A stretch of 6,452 bases of DNA from Microcaldota archaeon (GCA_021828345.1 JAJZJI010000068.1:1-6452), one strand, 5' to 3'. Positions 1 through 4,750 are shown, numbered from the stretch's first letter. Made by a program: numbers and translations. Notes: a model not told the origin generated them from the letters alone.

Positions 1-1131
1 TGTAATCTGTGAAAGGCCTGAGCCTAATGTAAACCCAGAGCCTACGCTAAAGTTTTCCATAACTGTGCCTTCTGTTGTAGTAACAGGAATGTTTTGGCCT
101 CCAACAAGTCCATTAGTTAATCCTTGAAAGTTTGATAACCCAAATCCTGTTGGAAATGTATTATATGATAATACTTCTTGTCCGTTTTTGAAGGTCTGTG
201 TGTTCGAGGTTAATGAGGTAAAGTTCTTTGGAGATATTATAATATTTCCATTTGAGTATGCAGTTGCAACGCTGCCATAATACCCATTGCCCGATACTGG
301 CACATTTGCAGATATGAAGCCTGTTTGCTGCAATGTTATTGTATTATCTACAACAGAGGGTTTATAGAGTACACTTCCTAAAAATGTGTTTTGGTTTGCA
401 ACTGTTCCATAAACATTTTGTTTAACTACATTATTAGAAGAATTAAATACTCCATTATTAATTGTTCCGATGTTAACTGGTGAATTGGCATTGATTGCCT
501 GCTGGGCCTGCTGTATCTGATTCTGATAATAATCTATTGAATTGTAGTTCTTTGCTGGGCCTGTTGTTGGGAATAATAAATTAGATATTGCATTAGAGTA
601 ATAATTATAATATGCTGGCGCTTGCCCCTGCACTGCGAGCGCATTTTGATAAGATTTTAATGTTTGCTGTGTTGAGTTTAACATCGATGTAGATGCTTGA
701 AGCTTTGCGTTTGCAGTAGCAAGTAATTGAGGATTTGCATTGTAAGATACATTAATATTATTTGATGTTGGAACTTGAATTAAACTATTATTTTTTATTG
801 CATACGTATAATTTTGAACTCCATTAAAATTGGTATTGTTTGAACTTTGCGATATTTTAGTGCTAAATGTTATATTTTTTGCAATACCTATTGGTATATA
901 TTTGCCATTTTGATTTGAATAATTAACTGTTATAACTCCATTAGGCGTATTTACATTTTGTTGTAATAGTCCTGTCGAGTTAGCGGGGTTTATTGCTGTT
1001 GCCGATGCAGTTGCTGCTGGCAGCACTCCGCCGATTGCTGGACCTGGCACAAAAGTTTGGGTTTCGTTATTGGTGTTGGCGTTGTTGCCATACCTGCTTG
1101 GGACTCCTGCTCTAACTACCGCTCGGGCCAT
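1..1131 (-). CDS. Asn/Gln/Ser/Thr-rich putative virion surface or fibre protein (3' end outside window)
   Basis: This frame is open for 377 codons from ATG at 1131 to the left edge, so the C-terminus is missing. The start is supported by a good archaeal Shine-Dalgarno, AGGTGA at 1136-1141, four bases before the ATG. The protein begins MARAVVRAGVPSRYGNN and has no signal peptide or membrane helix that I can see. The first ~60 residues are rich in Ala, Thr, Asn and Pro. A middle part (roughly residues 130-240) is rich in Gln and Ala and could form a coiled coil. The rest is Gly/Ser/Thr/Asn-rich with alternating hydrophobics, as in beta-structured fibres. I found no Cys, His or Trp, only two Asp, and Arg only in the first 13 residues. 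This composition fits an extracellular structural or adhesion protein of an archaeal virus. No family was recognised, so the role is inferred from composition and from the neighbouring coat-like gene. Confidence 0.8.
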   Translation of the reverse strand, partial: MARAVVRAGVPSRYGNNANTNNETQTFVPGPAIGGVLPAATASATAINPANSTGLLQQNVNTPNGVITVNYSNQNGKYIPIGIAKNITFSTKISQSSNNTNFNGVQNYTYAIKNNSLIQVPTSNNINVSYNANPQLLATANAKLQASTSMLNSTQQTLKSYQNALAVQGQAPAYYNYYSNAISNLLFPTTGPAKNYNSIDYYQNQIQQAQQAINANSPVNIGTINNGVFNSSNNVVKQNVYGTVANQNTFLGSVLYKPSVVDNTITLQQTGFISANVPVSGNGYYGSVATAYSNGNIIISPKNFTSLTSNTQTFKNGQEVLSYNTFPTGFGLSNFQGLTNGLVGGQNIPVTTTEGTVMENFSVGSGFTLGSGLSQIT

Positions 1132-1292
1132 ATCTTCACCTTATTTATTTTTATAATATTAGTCGAGGTAAGCTCAGGTCTTGCTGAAAGTATTTTAGAA
1201 CGTATTTTATGAGCCTCGTTATTGCTTTTGCAGAAAATAGGAATTACATCTACAGATTTTTTCTTTCTATTCAATATATTAAATGTATACAT
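1116..1292 (-). CDS. Small basic protein of 58 residues, unknown function
   Basis: An ATG at 1292 opens 58 codons ending in TAG at 1116-1118. The product starts MYTFNILNRKKKSVDVIPIF, has one Cys (residue 21), is Lys/Arg-rich and is otherwise soluble-looking. I do not recognise it. Three things argue that it is real. It fills an otherwise empty 199-bp gap between two genes. A TATA box (TTTAAATAA, 1311-1319) is centred about 23 bases upstream of the ATG, the spacing expected for a leaderless archaeal transcript. Its end overlaps the start of the following large gene by 16 bases, so the two could be translationally coupled. It may be a minor structural or assembly protein going with the large surface protein, but nothing in the sequence proves that. 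The alternative is that the same promoter simply serves the large gene with a ~160-base leader. Confidence 0.5.
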   Translation of the reverse strand: MYTFNILNRKKKSVDVIPIFCKSNNEAHKIRSKILSARPELTSTNIIKINKVKIWPER

Positions 1293-1295
1293 ATT

Positions 1296-1310
1296 AAAGC
1301 CCGGAGCTTT
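1296..1310. repeat. Short inverted repeat between TATA box and start codon
   Basis: AAAGC (1296-1300) and GCTTT (1306-1310) form a perfect 5-bp inverted repeat around CCGGA. It sits exactly between the TATA box and the predicted start of the 58-residue gene. It is too short to be decisive. It could be an operator that blocks initiation, or chance. Confidence 0.25.
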
Positions 1311-1319
1311 TTATTTAAA
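1311..1319 (-). promoter_or_regulatory. TATA box for the 58-residue gene and the large surface protein
   Basis: TTTAAATAA on the minus strand lies about 23 bases upstream of the ATG at 1292. This is the usual TATA-to-start distance in archaea, so the transcript would be leaderless or nearly so. The downstream large gene has its own Shine-Dalgarno and would be read from the same message. Confidence 0.5.
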
Positions 1320-1321
1320 GA

Positions 1322-1340
1322 ACGCTAGTTTTAGTAGCGC
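1322..1340 (-). terminator. Weak stem-loop at the end of the coat-like gene
   Basis: CGCTA (1323-1327) and TAGCG (1335-1339) can pair across a 7-base loop that includes the TAA stop of the coat-like gene, and a G-U pair could add one more step. On the minus strand it is followed by TTCTTT. A 5-6 bp stem is marginal. It might limit read-through or protect the 3' end of an abundant message. Confidence 0.25.
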
Positions 1341-1675
1341 TCTCCGCCGCCTCTAAAAGCGAATGCAACCAACACTATACCTATCAATATCGCTGCAACT
1401 ATTACTAATGCAATCAATGGAAGATAAGACATAATGGTATTTACACCCTTAAGTCCATATCCTGTTGCGTTATAGGCTATACTGTTTGCTGTTATAGATG
1501 AGCTAGACTGGAAATTCTGCAATATAAGTGCGCCAACGCTTCCAACAACTGCTATGAGTACAAAACCCACAACTGCTGGCAGAAGATCCGGTAGACCCAA
1601 TGCTTCTCTCCTTAGCTCTGTCTTGCTTTTAGATTCTTGTATCTGAATCGATTTCACTAAATCACTAATAGTCAT
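1331..1675 (-). CDS. Two-TM coat-like or pilin-like protein, candidate major capsid protein
   Basis: This 114-residue protein has a charged N-terminal segment (1-27), a long hydrophobic helix at about 30-52 (LPAVVGFVLIAVVGSVGALI), a short polar Ser/Asn/Gly-rich loop (53-83), a second hydrophobic helix at about 84-107, and a basic tail ending FRGGGERY. The same architecture of two helices with a short loop is known in coat proteins of spindle-shaped archaeal viruses such as SSV1 VP1, whose N-terminus is removed in the virion. The segment RREALG followed by LPDLLPAVV also resembles a class III (pilin-like) signal peptide, with possible cleavage after Gly27. The two membrane proteases encoded upstream make processing attractive. 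No Shine-Dalgarno precedes the ATG; a GTG at 1655-1657 (codon 7) is an alternative start. A pilin-like or holin-like role cannot be excluded. Confidence 0.7.
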   Translation of the reverse strand: MTISDLVKSIQIQESKSKTELRREALGLPDLLPAVVGFVLIAVVGSVGALILQNFQSSSSITANSIAYNATGYGLKGVNTIMSYLPLIALVIVAAILIGIVLVAFAFRGGGERY

Positions 1676-1719
1676 TAGGTATATAGTTTAAAAAGGAATC
1701 TGTAATTTTTGTTTTTGAA

Positions 1720-1743
1720 TTAAAAAAATAAAAAATAAGAAAG
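1720..1743 (-). terminator. T-rich terminator-like tract after the protease operon
   Basis: Read on the minus strand this stretch is almost pure T (runs of six and seven T), starting about 17 bases after the stop codon of the A24-like gene. Archaeal RNA polymerase terminates at such T-runs without needing a hairpin. It probably ends the long minus-strand operon and separates it from the coat-like gene. Confidence 0.45.
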
Positions 1744-1756
1744 ATTTAAATATTTG
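1744..1756 (-). promoter_or_regulatory. Possible TATA box for the coat-like gene (may work in either direction)
   Basis: On the minus strand, AAATATTTAAAT lies ~70-80 bases upstream of the coat-like ATG and would give a leader of about 50 bases. A second candidate (TTTTTAAAC, 1686-1694) is only ~15 bases from the ATG and would suit the GTG at 1657 better. The core TTTAAAT is nearly self-complementary. On the plus strand its context closely copies the promoter of the replication operon, so its direction is uncertain. Confidence 0.3.
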
Positions 1757-1759
1757 CGT

Positions 1760-2182
1760 TCAGATTAAAGAGATTCCTAAATTTAAAAGCAGCATCGATA
1801 TTAAAAGAAATGGCAGATAAGGGTACATTCGATCTAATCTTTTCATACCAATACCTATTGTAATTAAAAGAAATGATATTGCTATTGCTATTATAGATAT
1901 AGGGGATGCAATAATTAAAAATGTAATTAAATATATATCCGCGGAATAAAGTATTTTTTTAATATATCTTAAGGCAAATGCAAGTATTACTAAGGCTAGT
2001 ATCAATTTAAATATGTAAAGAATATTAAAATTTAATAATAAGTCTAATAATGTAAGTACTGAAAAAAATATTAGCACTGCTCTATAATGATAATCACGTA
2101 TTGATTTGTATTTGTAATCAGCGAGAGCAAGTAATGCTATAGGTATTATACATAATTGAAATATCGCTATTTCTATTACCAT
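1760..2182 (-). CDS. Prepilin peptidase-like (A24) membrane aspartyl protease, short form
   Basis: A 140-residue, very hydrophobic protein with about five or six membrane segments. The features that place it in the A24 (type IV prepilin / preflagellin peptidase) group are ALADYKYKSIRDYHY at residues 19-33, with Asp22 after the first helix; YSADIYLI at 79-86, with Asp82 at the second catalytic position; and YPYLPFLLIS at 120-129, matching the conserved Pro-Phe-x-Pro-Phe-like segment of the family. The usual GxGD is degenerate: both glycines are lost (Tyr79 and Ala81), although archaeal members are known to tolerate a hydrophobic residue before the Asp. Such enzymes cleave the short leader of class III signal peptides at the cytoplasmic face of the membrane. 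The length is near the minimal A24 core and shorter than typical archaeal FlaK/PibD (~230 residues). The start overlaps the end of the A22 gene by 7 bases. The coat-like gene downstream is a plausible substrate. Confidence 0.7.
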   Translation of the reverse strand: MVIEIAIFQLCIIPIALLALADYKYKSIRDYHYRAVLIFFSVLTLLDLLLNFNILYIFKLILALVILAFALRYIKKILYSADIYLITFLIIASPISIIAIAISFLLITIGIGMKRLDRMYPYLPFLLISMLLLNLGISLI

Positions 2183-3003
2183 AATACCGCCAATATTATA
2201 ATCATAACAAATAGTGCGCAGATAACAGGAAGTGCTGCAATAGCTTTGCCATAATAACCTGATATTTTAAAGTCGATGAAAATTCCAATTAAAGTAAGAG
2301 CAATAAATATTACAGAGATAACATAATATCCAACTATGAAAGCAGATATTATTAATGCCAGCGGAAGCAGCACATCACCCCCACCAAGCAACGATGATGT
2401 TGTTTTAATTTTTGTTTTTGTGGTTATCTTTTTAGAGATTTCTTTTATATCCCCTTGTACATAAATGAGCGGCAGTTTCAGATTTATAACTGCTGCCGCC
2501 ATTTTCTGCATCAACCCCAGACGCACTGCTATAATATCATAAATCGAAAAGATTATTAATATTATTAATAACATCAATGGACTTATAAGCAATGCTGCAT
2601 TAATCGCAAATAAGCTGATGTATACTATTGTTTTGATATTTTGACTTTTAATTTTTGATAGTTCATAATATATTACTGCTGCAATTACTATTGTAATCAA
2701 TAACGCTAATAGTGTTGTGGGATTATACAAAAATAACAGAGTACTTAACATTATTAGAAATAATGAAAACTGAACAAAATATTTATAAGTAATTGTTAAC
2801 TTTTTTAATCTCCATGCAATTAGAAAAATTCCTGTAAGTACTGCATAGAATATTAAAGATAATTCATTGCCACTGCTTACGTTCGACGCAGTGGTTGCCT
2901 GTGTTATAACATTACTATTAAATATTAGTATTAGCATCATAAGAAATAAGGATAACGTAATTGTTTCAATTACGTTAAGCATTATTCTTGTTTGGTTGTT
3001 CAT
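2176..3003 (-). CDS. Presenilin/signal-peptide-peptidase-like intramembrane aspartyl protease (A22, archaeal PSH type)
   Basis: A 275-residue polytopic membrane protein, about nine hydrophobic segments. The C-terminal half carries the three family signatures: SIYDIIAV at 153-160 with catalytic Asp156, LLGGGDVLLPLAL at 205-217 with catalytic Asp210 in a perfect GxGD, and AIAALPVI at 254-261 in place of the PAL motif (the first Pro is Ala; Ala-Leu-Pro kept). The region between the aspartates (LPLIYVQGD then a Lys/Thr-rich loop) matches the archaeal presenilin homologue layout. These enzymes cut transmembrane helices inside the bilayer. Archaeal chromosomal homologues are usually somewhat longer (about 300 residues). 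The ATG overlaps the preceding stop in TAATG with GGAG just before it, so the gene is translationally coupled. Possible targets are leader remnants of the coat-like protein or a host membrane protein; this is inferred. Confidence 0.8.
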   Translation of the reverse strand: MNNQTRIMLNVIETITLSLFLMMLILIFNSNVITQATTASNVSSGNELSLIFYAVLTGIFLIAWRLKKLTITYKYFVQFSLFLIMLSTLLFLYNPTTLLALLITIVIAAVIYYELSKIKSQNIKTIVYISLFAINAALLISPLMLLIILIIFSIYDIIAVRLGLMQKMAAAVINLKLPLIYVQGDIKEISKKITTKTKIKTTSSLLGGGDVLLPLALIISAFIVGYYVISVIFIALTLIGIFIDFKISGYYGKAIAALPVICALFVMIIILAVLW

Positions 3004-3386
3004 TACTCCACTTCGCTTATTGTGTACCTTGTACTTTCCTTTTCGCCGGTCCTGCCAACCGAGAGCAGCCGTTTCCCTGATAGCAGGAGCTTCACTAGTT
3101 CCCTCGCTGCTGCTGACTTTGAGCCGACACTAAATACTTTATTTACTCCGCCTGGGGTTTTGTCTTCGAGTTCGAAGTCGAATTTTTTAATTATCTTTCC
3201 CTCATAAGTTACCTCACGCTCGAAGGCGTTTCCTGTAAATTTAAGCAGTGCTGTTTTGCCAGGATCAATTTGGCGAAACCTGCTGTTTTGCTGCTGCTCT
3301 TTTTTCTGCTCATCGAGTTGTTTTTGGATCTGGGCTGGGGAGATTTGGACTCCAATATCTTCGTTTTCGGACATCATATCACGCAT
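3003..3386 (-). CDS. Small charged protein, possible OB-fold ssDNA-binding protein
   Basis: A 127-residue soluble protein. Residues 1-36 are acidic then Gln/Lys-rich and probably disordered or helical (SPAQIQKQLDEQKKEQQQ). From residue ~37 it looks like an alternating beta-barrel: FRQIDPGKTALLKFTGN, then VTYEGKIIKKFDFELED, then VNKVFSVGSKSAAARELVKL with one helix, then LLSVGRTGEKESTRYTISEV. This strand/helix pattern with a Gly-Lys-rich core is compatible with an OB-fold, for instance a viral single-stranded DNA-binding protein, but I recognise no family signature. There are three closely spaced in-frame starts (codons 1, 4 and 5: ATG at 3386, 3377 and 3374) and none has a clear Shine-Dalgarno, so the N-terminus could be a few residues shorter. 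The stop overlaps the next start by one base. GC content is visibly higher than in the flanking protease and zinc-protein genes. Confidence 0.7.
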   Translation of the reverse strand: MRDMMSENEDIGVQISPAQIQKQLDEQKKEQQQNSRFRQIDPGKTALLKFTGNAFEREVTYEGKIIKKFDFELEDKTPGGVNKVFSVGSKSAAARELVKLLLSGKRLLSVGRTGEKESTRYTISEVE

Positions 3387-3407
3387 GATTTGGACTATCT
3401 TTAATAA

Positions 3408-3632
3408 CTAATATTGCTGCAAGGTTTCCTGCGGGTCTGTCTTAACTTCTGCCACCGGCTCTGGAGCTGGCTTGAGCTTCACCTTCAGCTTCCGCGTGGG
3501 GCGGTTGGTTAAATCTAGAATCACATCGGAAAACGATGCGTACTTCTTTTTTGAGAAATATTTTAGGTCTACGAGCCGCTTATGTACCTTTGGGCTGACG
3601 TGTATTATTCTGGTGTCTTCGTTTTGTGTCAT
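3408..3632 (-). CDS. Ribbon-helix-helix-like DNA-binding protein
   Basis: A 74-residue basic protein. RIIHVSPKVHKRLVDLKYF (residues 8-26) fits the beta-strand and first helix of a ribbon-helix-helix domain, and YASFSDVILDLTN (31-43) fits the Ser-Phe-Ser-Asp-Val turn and second helix seen in CopG and VapB-type repressors. The tail (44-74) is Pro/Lys/Glu-rich and probably unstructured. Members dimerise and insert the paired strands into the major groove. Here it is most likely a transcription regulator of the element, perhaps of its own operon or of the divergent replication operon. No toxin gene follows it in the usual tandem arrangement, so a free-standing regulator is preferred over an antitoxin. 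The gene follows the preceding stop by one base and uses a GGTAGAT sequence within the previous gene as its probable ribosome-binding site. Confidence 0.7.
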   Translation of the reverse strand: MTQNEDTRIIHVSPKVHKRLVDLKYFSKKKYASFSDVILDLTNRPTRKLKVKLKPAPEPVAEVKTDPQETLQQY

Positions 3633-3633
3633 A

Positions 3634-3900
3634 TTAATCTACCTTAAATTTCTTTTTAATTGTATTAATAATTGTTTTAAGATTATTATAGTTAGGATTT
3701 ACAAGTTTATCATCTGCATTTTTTATTTCTGCAAATATTCGCTTTGCGGTGTCGGAGCTAGCTTTACTATCTATTATTACAGCTAATCTTGTTAGCATAC
3801 CAAAATAATCAGTTTCGCCGCGTTGCAACTCTGCATTGAAAAGGCGTAGAGTATTAGTTATATATTCTGGTATTTCAGCTCTAACTATTTCGTTTGTCAT
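3634..3900 (-). CDS. Conserved-looking small protein of unknown function
   Basis: An 88-residue soluble, mostly helical protein (EIPEYITNTLRLFNAELQRG at 9-28, then a helix around YFGMLTRLAVIIDSKASSD, then a Lys/Asn-rich C-terminus ending KKKFKVD). I do not recognise it. There is no Cys, no membrane segment and no catalytic motif. The ATG follows the TAA of the zinc-protein gene by a single base, and the last codons (Val-Asp-stop, GTAGATTAA) carry the ribosome-binding sequence of the next gene, so it sits firmly in a coupled operon. Function might be regulatory or related to replication because of its neighbours; that is only context. Confidence 0.7.
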   Translation of the reverse strand: MTNEIVRAEIPEYITNTLRLFNAELQRGETDYFGMLTRLAVIIDSKASSDTAKRIFAEIKNADDKLVNPNYNNLKTIINTIKKKFKVD

Positions 3901-3901
3901 T

Positions 3902-4189
3902 TTAATCTACCAACCTTAATTTTAATATATCATCAAATAACTTATCTACTTCCTTTTTTGTTATTTTTCTGCCATACCTTATTTTATTTTCATCTTCTTC
4001 ACATATCGGACAACAATCTAACGAATTAAATAGAGTATTACATTTCCCACATTTTCTGTCCCATATTTTATATGCACAATTTCGACATACAGGGTCATAA
4101 TCTTCTGTATATACAAAAGTTATCCCTAAATCTTTTTCTTTTAATGGTTTATTACACTCTTCACATTCTATCATATTTTCTTCAGTCAT
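3902..4189 (-). CDS. Small zinc-binding protein with paired CxxC motifs
   Basis: From ATG at 4189 this encodes 95 residues. Cys9-x2-Cys12 and Cys35-x2-Cys38 can bind one zinc, and Cys47-x2-Cys50 with Cys59/Cys60-x2-Cys63 a second, as in double zinc-ribbon or LIM/RING-like treble-clef folds. The C-terminal third (KITKKEVDKLFDDILKLRLVD) is a charged helix. Such small proteins in archaeal viruses often act as protein-protein adaptors or nucleic-acid binders; nothing indicates which here. The frame also permits a GTG start at 4198, but no Shine-Dalgarno precedes it, whereas the ATG has AGTGGT a few bases upstream, so the ATG is preferred. It overlaps the end of the coiled-coil gene by 8 bases (17 with the GTG). 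Codon use is strongly AT-biased. Confidence 0.75.
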   Translation of the reverse strand: MTEENMIECEECNKPLKEKDLGITFVYTEDYDPVCRNCAYKIWDRKCGKCNTLFNSLDCCPICEEDENKIRYGRKITKKEVDKLFDDILKLRLVD

Positions 4190-4397
4190 TTTTACCACTT
4201 TTAATTTTGTTATATTCTGTTAATACTTCTTTTAATTTATTTTCTAAATAATTAAATCTTCTTAAACTTTCATAATATATTAAATCAGCCTCCCCATAAC
4301 GCGCCTTTATATCGTTTAATACCCCTGACACAACTAAAAGTTTTAATGTTAATTTATTTATTCTATTTTCCAATTCTTTTAGTTGCTGTTCATTCAT
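4182..4397 (-). CDS. Small coiled-coil protein, first gene of the minus-strand operon
   Basis: A 71-residue protein with heptad-like Leu/Ile spacing in two helices: MNEQQLKELENRINKLTLKL (1-20) and SLRRFNYLENKLKEVLTEYN (44-63), joined by a Gly-Glu-Ala-containing link. This suggests a helical hairpin or oligomerising coiled coil. No enzyme motif is present and I do not recognise a family. Being promoter-proximal and overlapping the zinc-protein gene, it may act together with it. The ATG at 4397 has no clear Shine-Dalgarno but overlaps the stop (ATGA) of a 12-codon reading frame in the leader, which could couple translation. Confidence 0.7.
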   Translation of the reverse strand: MNEQQLKELENRINKLTLKLLVVSGVLNDIKARYGEADLIYYESLRRFNYLENKLKEVLTEYNKIKSGKND

Positions 4398-4432
4398 ATT
4401 AATACAACGCAGAGGAGGGAGAATAAGATCAT
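4394..4432 (-). other. Possible 12-codon leader ORF ahead of the coiled-coil gene
   Basis: An ATG at 4432 opens MILFSLLCVVLI followed by TGA, which overlaps the ATG of the coiled-coil gene in ATGA. It is hydrophobic and lies across the loop and right arm of a leader stem-loop. There is no good Shine-Dalgarno, and such a short frame can arise by chance. Confidence 0.2.
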
Positions 4433-4467
4433 GGTGACTACAAATGGACTTATATCATTCCTCTGCG
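4408..4467 (-). promoter_or_regulatory. 9-bp inverted repeat forming a leader stem-loop or operator pair
   Basis: CGCAGAGGA (4408-4416) and TCCTCTGCG (4459-4467) are perfect inverted repeats separated by 42 bases. On the minus strand, transcription from the TATA-like palindrome at 4486-4499 would begin close to 4467, so the leader RNA would start with one arm and close into a ~60-nt stem-loop about ten bases before the start codon at 4397. A weaker inner stem (AAG..CAT with ATG..CTT) is possible. It could be a 5' regulatory structure, a protein-binding operator, or part of a replication origin beside the helicase operon. Confidence 0.5.
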
Positions 4468-4485
4468 ATAATATAATGTATAATT

Positions 4486-4499
4486 AGATATATATATCT
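4486..4499. promoter_or_regulatory. 14-bp AT palindrome, probable TATA element of the minus-strand operon
   Basis: AGATATATATATCT is a perfect palindrome. On the minus strand its centre lies ~25 bases upstream of the start of the 9-bp inverted repeat, fitting a TATA box with initiation near 4467. It is also an easily melted site, consistent with an origin. Nearby AT-rich sequence (4468-4520) has the same character. Confidence 0.45.
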
Positions 4500-4525
4500 T
4501 TTGTTAAAATTATAAAATAAGAAGG

Positions 4526-4533
4526 TTTAAATA
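4526..4533 (+). promoter_or_regulatory. TATA box of the replication operon
   Basis: TTTAAATA preceded by the purine-rich AAGAAGG (BRE-like) lies ~35 bases upstream of the ATG at 4565, predicting initiation near 4555 and a ten-base leader. That leader retains GGTG (4556-4559) as a Shine-Dalgarno five bases from the ATG. Confidence 0.65.
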
Positions 4534-4564
4534 TCTTTATATTGTTATATCTTTTGGTGCTTAA

Positions 4565-4750
4565 ATGGCCAAGGATATAACAACTCTTTTAGGTCGACAG
4601 GTCGTTGTCGTTAAGAACGATAGATATATGAAACGTGGAACATTAAAATCGATACATCCGTCTTTTATTGTTCTCGAATTTTCAACAGGTGAACAGGAAT
4701 TAATCGGCTGGGCAGCTATAGATAACATTAAAAAAAGCGAGGTGGTTTAA
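4565..4750 (+). CDS. Small Sm/LSm-like or SH3-barrel protein
   Basis: A 61-residue protein: LLGRQVVVVKNDRYMKRGTL (8-27), SIHPSFIVLEF (29-39) and ELIGWAAIDNIKKSEV (45-60). The run of short strands, with a Gly after the second strand (RGTL), then a His-Pro turn and a final strand holding Ile-Asp-Asn-Ile, resembles the Sm1/Sm2 pattern of LSm or Hfq-type small barrels, which form rings that bind RNA. It is shorter than most archaeal Sm proteins (~75-80) and lacks the canonical N-terminal helix, so a generic SH3-like barrel is the main alternative. It has its own TATA box and a GGTG ribosome-binding site. Its stop overlaps the helicase start (TAATG), and its last codons contain the helicase Shine-Dalgarno, so the two are made together. 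A role in replication or copy control is inferred from this. Confidence 0.75.
   Translation: MAKDITTLLGRQVVVVKNDRYMKRGTLKSIHPSFIVLEFSTGEQELIGWAAIDNIKKSEVV

Noticed and set aside
2867..3207. Two plus-strand open frames (2867-3133 and 2992-3207)
   Set aside because: They lie opposite the A22 and OB-like genes, lack a promoter or ribosome site, and have Leu/Ser-rich composition typical of antisense shadows.
3472..3786. Plus-strand open frame of 104 codons
   Set aside because: Antisense to the RHH-like and 88-residue genes, which are part of a tightly coupled operon; the Phe/Tyr/Ile-rich product reflects reading an AT-rich gene backwards.
3408..3900. Toxin-antitoxin pair (RHH-like plus 88-residue protein)
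   Set aside because: The 88-residue protein has no PIN, RelE, MazF or HEPN motif, and it lies upstream of the RHH-like gene; a free-standing regulator is simpler.
4408..4467. tRNA or CRISPR repeat
   Set aside because: The inverted repeat is a single 60-base unit without cloverleaf arms, CCA/T-loop motif or regularly spaced direct repeats.
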